A DNA stretch of 20,074 nucleotides from a virus. Position numbers and translations under genes: made by a program. The stretch covers positions 1 to 20,074 of IMG/VR virus record IMGVR_UViG_3300030329_000040; one strand, 5' to 3'. Within the stretch, counting starts at the first letter, position 1. Each line of letters begins with the position of its first letter. Under the pieces are notes generated by a model that had not been told where the DNA came from, made no database searches, and saw only the letters and a list, made by a program, of their open reading frames with translations. This document shows, in pieces, positions 15,262-20,074 of this stretch.

Positions 15262-17250
15262 ATGCCATTTAGTTACAACCGTTATACATCAACTGCCGAT
15301 CAAACTATTTTTAACATTACCGTTCAGTTCTTGTCTACATCTCACCTAAGCGTGACTGTGGACGGAGTGACTCAATCGAGTGGTGTTACTATTGCAGGGA
15401 CTAGTGGTTCTGGAACTGCTACGTTTGATACTGCTCCTCCTAGTGGATCTGTAGTTATTATTCAAAGAACAACCCCAAAAACAAAAGCTAACTTTCAGGA
15501 TCAAATAGTTAACTTTGCGGATGGTTCGGTATTAACTGAAACAGACTTAGACAATGCGGTCTTAGGGTTACTTTATATTGCTCAAGAAGCAGACGACTCT
15601 GGGGCTACCAATGCGTTATCTTTTGATACTACCGATCAACAATGGGATGCTCAGAGTAAACGTATTAAAAACTTAGCACTAGATCCTGTTAATGATTTAG
15701 ACGCAGTAAATAAACAATATGTAGATAGTCAAGTTAGTTTTGGAGCTTCTACATCACCCCAAGTATACAGCCTTGCTTCTACTAGGTTTAGCACAAGCGG
15801 TAACAATCAAGTAGCAACTTTAGGAACAGGAGATGGTGAAGCAACACCTTTATCAGACAATGACGTAATGTACATTGTTGAGGTAGGCGGAGTTATACAA
15901 AAACCAACTACGGATTACACTATAACTTCTCTTGATGGTGTCTTTACTTTAACTCTTATAGGAACTGCGGATAATCCTGCGACAGCACCTACCGCCGATG
16001 TTCATGTTAGAAACTTAGGAATTGCTCGTAGTGTATTTGCAGGATCAGTTAGTGGTGATGTTACGTTTGATGAAGGTACTCTTCATGTAGACGCTACGAA
16101 TAACCGAGTAGGCGTAGGTACTACAAGTCCACAAAGACCATTAGAGGTTAAAGAAACTGGAGACTCTTTAATTCGAGTTGAAGGAGGAGCAAGTAATGCT
16201 GTAGGTATAGAGTTTTTAAACTCAGGCAAAGACGCTACTCAATTGTACAGCTCTGATGAAAACTTACACATATTTACTAATAGTGCAGAAAGAGTGCGTG
16301 TGCAGTCTGACGGTAAAGTTGGGATTGGAACTACGGCTCCTGAACAAGAACTTGAGGTTGAAGAAAGTGGAGGATCTCCAGTAATACAAGTTAGCGATGG
16401 TACTCGTAAACTTCAGATGGGTTCGGATAGTAATAATCCATTTATAGGTACAAGCACAGAACATGATCTTAGAATTATTTCTAATAATACTGAACAAATG
16501 CGTATTAAGTCTGATGGTAAAGTTGGGATTGGTACTAATGCCCCTAATGCACTATTACACATACATGAAACCGATTCAGCAGGGGTTTACAACCGATTAA
16601 CTAACTCAGGAAGCACTACGGCAGGCACAGCAATAGGTTTATCTTCTGCTGATAATACGGTTATTCAAAATGAAATTGCTGCTAAAGATATTCTTTTCCA
16701 ACATGTAAAAAGTGGCGATGGATCAACTGTTACTCAAGCAGCAAGAATAACTGAGAATGGGCTTCACTTTCCAAACGGAAGTGCTACTACTGTTCCTGAT
16801 TCGGCTGCTACAGGACTTGATTACTATGTAGAAGGACATATTGTACCTACATTTTCAACAGGAGATAGTACATCTATAACTTTAGATGCTTCTGGAGCTA
16901 AAATAAGATATGTTCGTATAGGACGTTTAGTAACTCTTACAGGACGTTTACTTGTATCGTCTGGGTATGCGGCAGGTGTACAAAACCATCAAACAGCTAA
17001 AATTACGAACCTTCCATTTACTTGTCTTTCTGGGACTACTTGCACTACTGCTGTTGCTTTAATAGGAAATTTTAATGCGGGGGGTTCTTCAATATCTGGT
17101 GCAATTAAAATAACACAAAATACAAAAGAATTAAGTATAGGAGAAATGGTAACTAATGATTTAGAACTAGGTAGAGGATCAACTTTTCTTAGAACTGGCG
17201 ATGAATTGTTTATAAATATATCTTACATGGCTAGTGATACAGAAGAATAA
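15262..17250 (+). CDS. tail fibre protein (T7 gp17 N-terminal domain, GIGT-type repeats)
   Basis: This 662-aa fibre binds the host surface. Residues 1 to about 155 are the T7-tail attachment domain: PFSYNRYTSTADQTIFNI, the GSVVIIQRTTPKT strand, the FADGSVLTETDLDNA motif (about 86-100), then DLDAVNKQYVDSQV (about 147-160) leading into the shaft. Three VG(V/I)GT-x-(S/A)P elements lie near residues 281, 351 and 418. The last two sit in a 68-residue duplication (16255-16341 and 16459-16545, ending SDGKVGIGT). The C-terminal domain (about 515-662) is beta-rich (VRIGRLVTLTGRLLV) with a cysteine pair region LPFTCLSGTTCTT. No S74 intramolecular chaperone is visible. SD: GAGG; the start lies 2 nt after the previous stop. 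Confidence 0.93.
   Translation: MPFSYNRYTSTADQTIFNITVQFLSTSHLSVTVDGVTQSSGVTIAGTSGSGTATFDTAPPSGSVVIIQRTTPKTKANFQDQIVNFADGSVLTETDLDNAVLGLLYIAQEADDSGATNALSFDTTDQQWDAQSKRIKNLALDPVNDLDAVNKQYVDSQVSFGASTSPQVYSLASTRFSTSGNNQVATLGTGDGEATPLSDNDVMYIVEVGGVIQKPTTDYTITSLDGVFTLTLIGTADNPATAPTADVHVRNLGIARSVFAGSVSGDVTFDEGTLHVDATNNRVGVGTTSPQRPLEVKETGDSLIRVEGGASNAVGIEFLNSGKDATQLYSSDENLHIFTNSAERVRVQSDGKVGIGTTAPEQELEVEESGGSPVIQVSDGTRKLQMGSDSNNPFIGTSTEHDLRIISNNTEQMRIKSDGKVGIGTNAPNALLHIHETDSAGVYNRLTNSGSTTAGTAIGLSSADNTVIQNEIAAKDILFQHVKSGDGSTVTQAARITENGLHFPNGSATTVPDSAATGLDYYVEGHIVPTFSTGDSTSITLDASGAKIRYVRIGRLVTLTGRLLVSSGYAAGVQNHQTAKITNLPFTCLSGTTCTTAVALIGNFNAGGSSISGAIKITQNTKELSIGEMVTNDLELGRGSTFLRTGDELFINISYMASDTEE
16255..16545 (+). 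repeat. in-gene duplication in the tail fibre (period 204 nt, 68 aa)
   Basis: Copies at 16255-16341 and 16459-16545 encode related segments, DENLHIFTNSAERVRV then QSDGKVGIGTTAP, and EHDLRIISNNTEQMRI then KSDGKVGIGTNAP. Around the GKVGIG core the DNA is nearly identical (GGTAAAGTTGGGATTGG). A third, more diverged GVGTTSP element lies about 210 nt upstream. Such repeats form trimeric shaft units in fibres and are recombination points. Confidence 0.75.
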
Positions 17251-17264
17251 TAAAGGAGAAACCA

Positions 17265-18176
17265 ATGGCAACTAAAGTACAAATTGAAAAGATAGCTTTA
17301 GCAGGACACGCTGCTGCAACAGAGTCCTCAAGTTTTCTTGAAAGCCCTACTCTTTTTAGACAGTTCAGAATAACCTCAGATATAACTACAACTGCGGGGC
17401 AATCGTTTATTGCAAGTAATTTAGAAGAAGTCGGGGGCTATGGGTTTAAAGGTGTTGGAACTATGTCTGCTGCTTCGGCTGCTACGGCAACTATAACCGT
17501 AAACGATCCTGGTCCAAACGCAGGTGATACTATTATTCTTCGGTCTACAGGAGGTCTTTTAAAAACTTACACAGGACATGCTGATACTACTACGGCAGGA
17601 AGTAATCAATTTAGTGTAGCAGGAAGTAATACCGATATAGCTCAAGCGTTAAAAACTTGTATTGAACACTCAAGTGGACACAACGGTGAAATTGTTGTAA
17701 GTGGATCAAGTCATATTTTAACTCTTACTCAACGAGATACAGGAACAAACGGTAACAATGTAATATTAAACGCAGGTTCTCCTTTAAGTAACGTAGTGTC
17801 TTCTTCTCAGTTTAGTGGTGGTAGAGACGGTGGAGAAATGATCTTCCCGCAAACAGGGAAATACCTAGTAAGTTGTACTTCTAATATTGCAAGAGCGAGT
17901 GCTGATGTTACGAGTTTAGGAATAAGCATATTAGCAAGCACTAACTTTGATAACACAAGTGATGCAGTTGCCTATACACAAATAGCAGATACTTTTGGTT
18001 GTGTACATACTGATGCTCCTAGAATGATGCTTCATGCTTCAGTAGCACTAGACGTTACGGATGTCAGCACCACAGTTGCTAGATTTAGATACGATGCCAA
18101 CGGCGCTGCTACCATAGTAGGTGATACTAATTTAAACAAAACATACTTTCAGTATCTTCGAGTAGGAAGCACCTAA
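17265..18176 (+). CDS. virion/tail adhesin with jelly-roll-like C-terminus (303 aa)
   Basis: The SD is AAGGAG, 8 nt from the ATG. The N-terminal ~60 residues are a leader (FLESPTLFRQFRIT … SNLEEVGGYGFKG). Residues about 65-185 look like a widespread phage tail module: ATATITVNDPGPNAGDTIIL, then a SNTDIAQALKTCIEHSSGHNG helix, then HILTLTQRDTGTNGNNVIL and FSGG. The C-terminal ~115 residues (FPQTGKYLVSCTSNI … STTVARFRYD … NKTYFQYLRVGS) resemble a C1q/TNF-like jelly roll as used in receptor-binding proteins. Position right after the fibre supports a role in host attachment. There is no signal peptide or membrane segment. The domain reading is by eye and no family was tested. Confidence 0.65.
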   Translation: MATKVQIEKIALAGHAAATESSSFLESPTLFRQFRITSDITTTAGQSFIASNLEEVGGYGFKGVGTMSAASAATATITVNDPGPNAGDTIILRSTGGLLKTYTGHADTTTAGSNQFSVAGSNTDIAQALKTCIEHSSGHNGEIVVSGSSHILTLTQRDTGTNGNNVILNAGSPLSNVVSSSQFSGGRDGGEMIFPQTGKYLVSCTSNIARASADVTSLGISILASTNFDNTSDAVAYTQIADTFGCVHTDAPRMMLHASVALDVTDVSTTVARFRYDANGAATIVGDTNLNKTYFQYLRVGST

Positions 18177-18385
18177 TGAACGAAGAGATATTAGTGGCTC
18201 TAGGAAGACTAGAGGGTAAAGTCGATGCTTTGATAACTCGTCAATCACTTATAGATGAAGAGTTGTCTAGGCACGAAAAACGTATACGTTCCCTAGAACA
18301 AAGTAAAAGTTGGGTACTTGGTGCTGCTGCGATGGTCGGGGCTGCCGTATCTCTTTTAGTTAAATTTTTAAAGTTGGAGAATTAA
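18176..18385 (+). CDS. XhlA/holin-like small membrane protein
   Basis: This 69-aa protein has an N-terminal coiled-coil helix (about residues 1-43, EEILVALGRLEGKVDALI … SRHEKRIRSLEQ) and a C-terminal transmembrane segment (about 46-64, WVLGAAAMVGAAVSLLVKFL). This layout matches XhlA-type holin partners and the T7 gp17.5-like position just after the fibre region. It starts in a TAATG overlap with the upstream gene, with GGAAG upstream. Membrane permeabilisation at lysis is inferred from topology and location. Confidence 0.6.
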   Translation: MNEEILVALGRLEGKVDALITRQSLIDEELSRHEKRIRSLEQSKSWVLGAAAMVGAAVSLLVKFLKLEN

Positions 18386-18386
18386 A

Positions 18387-18707
18387 ATGATAATTCATAA
18401 ATTTTTTGAAGCAGATGGTACTACGTTTCCTATTGTAGACCAATCTGACTCAACCGTTATAAGAGTAAATTTTGTAAACGATGTCCGAACAGGGATTTTT
18501 CATTGTCAAAACACAAATGCACAAACTACAAATGTAACCTTAAAAGGTTCAATGGATGGTGAAACAGATTCGTATGTGACTGTTCATACATTTACTGCTT
18601 TAGAGTCTGACGGAACTGATGCTGCTTCTGCCGTTGTAACTTTATTTCCTTATATGAAAGTTATCCAAGATCAAGCAGGTTCTATTCGTGCTTATTTAGG
18701 AGAGTAA
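18387..18707 (+). CDS. conserved virion-associated protein, unknown function (106 aa)
   Basis: The SD is GGAG, about 9 nt from the ATG, which lies 1 nt after the preceding stop. The product is beta-rich and acidic, with strands such as STVIRVNFVN, GIFHCQNTNAQTTNVTLKGS and YMKVIQDQAG, and no membrane segment. It sits between other fibre-region genes. The TTNVTLKGSMDGE pattern suggests a short beta-sandwich, as found in tail accessory proteins that measure or decorate the tail. I do not recognise a family. Confidence 0.55.
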   Translation: MIIHKFFEADGTTFPIVDQSDSTVIRVNFVNDVRTGIFHCQNTNAQTTNVTLKGSMDGETDSYVTVHTFTALESDGTDAASAVVTLFPYMKVIQDQAGSIRAYLGE

Positions 18708-18709
18708 TT

Positions 18710-19525
18710 ATGCCTTTATGGAAACCTACTGATAGATCAGATGTACGCCTTTGGTTAAAGTCTGAAGATATTACTGGAGGTGACTGGAAAGACAGTTCTA
18801 AACACAGCTATTCTGTAACTTCAGGAGCTAAACCTAGTTTATCTACTACTCGTAAGAATAATAAAAAAGGTGCTACCTTTAACGGTTCTTCTCAATATTT
18901 ATCTATTGCAGATACAGGGGTACAGCCTATGGATGTAGGGACTGGGGGTTACTTTTTAGGATTATTTGCTAAAATACCTAATATTTCGAGTGGTGTAGAA
19001 ACTTTTATATCCCACGACAGTTCTGGAAATCGTTACGAATTAAGGATGAATTCTTCTCAATATCTTATTGCTGCTTTACCTTCTGGTAATACGACAGGTG
19101 GAGACGCTTTAACAGTAGGTGATTATTATTGGTTAAATAACTATAGATCAGGTACGACTGTTAGTGTAGGCTATAATGATACAGTAGATCAAACAGAAAC
19201 AAGTAGCTCTGACCTTGATGAGGACAGTGAATTTAATATTGGTTGTCGAAATGAAAACGATAAATTTTTCGGCTCTGATATGTTAGAAGTATTAGTTATT
19301 CATGCTGATATAGGTGCGGATGATATCGCAAGAGTAGCAGGATATATTTCCCACAAATTTGATAATGAGTCTGCTTTAGGAAGTTCTCACGCTTATAAGT
19401 CTGGACCACCTACAACTTGTCACTGTATAGCTGAAGGTACTTTATCTACAACTGCTTTATCCTCAAACCCTAGAAACCCAGCGGAACTAAGCGAGAACTT
19501 AAACATTTTTGATGAACGGAGATAA
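18710..19525 (+). CDS. LamG/concanavalin-like lectin-domain virion protein (271 aa)
   Basis: The SD is AGGAG, 9 nt from the ATG. Residues about 12-215 show the layout of a ConA-like jelly roll (LamG superfamily): VRLWLKSEDI with a SKHSYSVTSGAKP start, KKGATFNGSSQYLSI (about 52-66), and central strands YELRMNSSQYLIAA and YWLNNYRSGTTVSVGYND. The NIGCRNENDKFFGSDMLEVLVI ending is the characteristic last strands of this fold ('…G…GDI-x-EVLVY…'). It likely binds host glycans. The C-terminal ~50 residues (GPPTTCHCIAEGTLSTTA…) form a separate tail. It is part of the adhesin set after the fibre gene. Confidence 0.75.
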   Translation: MPLWKPTDRSDVRLWLKSEDITGGDWKDSSKHSYSVTSGAKPSLSTTRKNNKKGATFNGSSQYLSIADTGVQPMDVGTGGYFLGLFAKIPNISSGVETFISHDSSGNRYELRMNSSQYLIAALPSGNTTGGDALTVGDYYWLNNYRSGTTVSVGYNDTVDQTETSSSDLDEDSEFNIGCRNENDKFFGSDMLEVLVIHADIGADDIARVAGYISHKFDNESALGSSHAYKSGPPTTCHCIAEGTLSTTALSSNPRNPAELSENLNIFDERR

Positions 19526-19527
19526 CA

Positions 19528-19746
19528 ATGGACAAAGACAAACTATCGTCTTTACATGCAGGACTTACGTTACTGCTTTTAGAAAAGATACAAAGTGGCG
19601 AGGCTTCTTCAGGTGATCTGAGTGTAGCCCGTCAGTTCCTAAGAGACAACGGTATTGATGCCAATGTAAATCAAAGTGAACCCTTATTGAACCTTGCGAA
19701 GGTTCTTCCGTTTGAAGCTAAAGAACAGATAGAGGAAGCAGGATGA
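19528..19746 (+). CDS. terS: terminase small subunit / DNA maturase A (T7 gp18-like)
   Basis: This 72-aa protein recognises packaging DNA and assists the large terminase. It has the LSSLHAGLTLLLLEKIQSGEASSGDLSVARQFLRDNGID pattern (about residues 6-44), which is the helix-turn-helix core of small terminases in T7-like marine phages. T7 gp18 is 89 aa, so this is a slightly short member. SD: GGAG. The gene lies just upstream of the large terminase start, separated by one small membrane gene, which is where T7 has 18.5/18.7. Confidence 0.88.
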   Translation: MDKDKLSSLHAGLTLLLLEKIQSGEASSGDLSVARQFLRDNGIDANVNQSEPLLNLAKVLPFEAKEQIEEAG

Positions 19747-19752
19747 CACAAG

Positions 19753-20040
19753 ATGCAGAACATGGAAGAAGTGACGACACTCATCAAGGATGTAGGTTTT
19801 CCCATTGCTGCTGCGATAGGTGCAGGTGTTGTCGTATGGTGTATGATCTCTTGGCTAAAATCGAGTCTTGTCTCGAAGCTAGACCAAAACAATGCCATGA
19901 TTGTAAAGCTGATTGATCGTTGTCGTGCTTTAGATAACTCAATTGTACGTTTAGAACTTTTAATGAGATTAATGAATGATTTACCTCCTGATTGGGAGCG
20001 TACTGGTAAGTTAGATCCTGAGGATCGCCGAAAGGATTGA
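19753..20040 (+). CDS. membrane protein between the terminase genes (holin- or i-spanin-like)
   Basis: This 95-aa protein has one N-terminal transmembrane segment (about residues 14-36, VGFPIAAAIGAGVVVWCMISWL) followed by a long charged helix (KLDQNNAMIVKLIDRCRALDNSIVRLELL) and a hydrophilic tail with DLPPDWERTGK. The start at 19753 is 6 nt after the small terminase stop; an in-frame ATG at 19762 is possible. T7 places its Rz/Rz1 spanins here. A TM followed by a coiled coil fits an inner-membrane spanin or holin-like role, though it is short and no overlapping lipoprotein is seen. Confidence 0.65.
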   Translation: MQNMEEVTTLIKDVGFPIAAAIGAGVVVWCMISWLKSSLVSKLDQNNAMIVKLIDRCRALDNSIVRLELLMRLMNDLPPDWERTGKLDPEDRRKD

Positions 20041-20041
20041 C

Positions 20042-20074
20042 ATGGATGTCAGACTTAAAGACTTCAGGAACTTC
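20042..20074 (+). CDS. terL: terminase large subunit, first 11 codons (partial)
   Basis: The ATG at 20042, one base after the previous TGA, reads MDVRLKDFRNF to the end of the window. T7-like large terminases commonly begin with a short lead and then 'LKDFRNFL', so this is very likely the start of the DNA-packaging ATPase/nuclease. AGGATCG lies upstream as a weak SD. It follows the small terminase and membrane gene in the expected order. Only the N-terminus is visible. Confidence 0.7.
   Translation, partial: MDVRLKDFRNF

Noticed and set aside
19743-19916. 57-codon cysteine-rich frame starting in an ATGA overlap with the small terminase stop
   Set aside because: It has a good SD position, but the Cys/Arg-rich product looks like a frame-shifted reading of the transmembrane gene at 19753, and it has no signal peptide or lipobox that would make it a spanin partner.

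Overview
This window is the structural (late) module of a T7-like podovirus (Autographiviridae-type short-tailed dsDNA phage). The genome is AT-rich, all genes lie on the + strand, spacing is tight with many 1-4 nt stop/start overlaps, and most starts have AGGAG/GAGG ribosome binding sites. The gene order (portal, scaffold, capsid, tail tubes A and B, internal virion proteins, T7-type fibre, small terminase, large terminase) is that of T7 genes 8 to 19. The wording of the proteins (GIGT-type fibre repeats, LamG and jelly-roll adhesins, short proline-rich head proteins) is typical of marine podoviruses from bacterioplankton. The exact host cannot be read from the window, and no RNA polymerase, integrase or tRNA is present.

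Layout. 1-843: end of an upstream gene, a nucleotide-metabolism-like (DUF1599-like) protein and two small conserved phage proteins. 845-3117: portal and scaffold. 3129-3743: an inserted trio of small genes (two-TM holin-like protein, a basic 58-aa protein hidden in another frame, and an overlapping lipoprotein). 3792-5075: the major capsid protein gene, split by a group I intron. 5143-8150: tail tubes A and B. 8147-15259: four internal virion/DNA-ejection proteins matching T7 gp13-gp16. 15262-17250: tail fibre. 17265-19525: further virion or host-recognition proteins, with an XhlA/holin-like protein among them. 19528-20074: small terminase, a membrane protein, and the first codons of the large terminase.

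The most striking element is at 4760-5008, in what first looks like a 360-nt non-coding gap after the capsid ORF. It folds by eye into a complete, 249-nt, ORF-less group I intron of subgroup IA2-like layout: P1, P2, P3, P4, P5, P6, P7, P7.1, P7.2, P8, P9, P9.1, P9.2 and a terminal omega-G. It interrupts codon 323 of the capsid gene. Splicing would remove a run of in-frame stops and join a 67-nt second exon that restores the C-terminus normal for T7-like capsids (…KYAMGH…LRP…). A conventional ORF call would report a 329-aa capsid with the wrong C-terminus, against 344 aa for the spliced product. The exon 2 / tail tube A gap then holds a probable stem-loop terminator, where T7 has its late terminator.

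The genes act together. Portal, scaffold and capsid build the prohead, and the terminases package DNA through the portal. Tail tubes A and B and the fibre make the tail. The gp13-16-like proteins form the ejected internal core, and the small membrane proteins and lipoprotein are lysis candidates. No endolysin is visible in the window.
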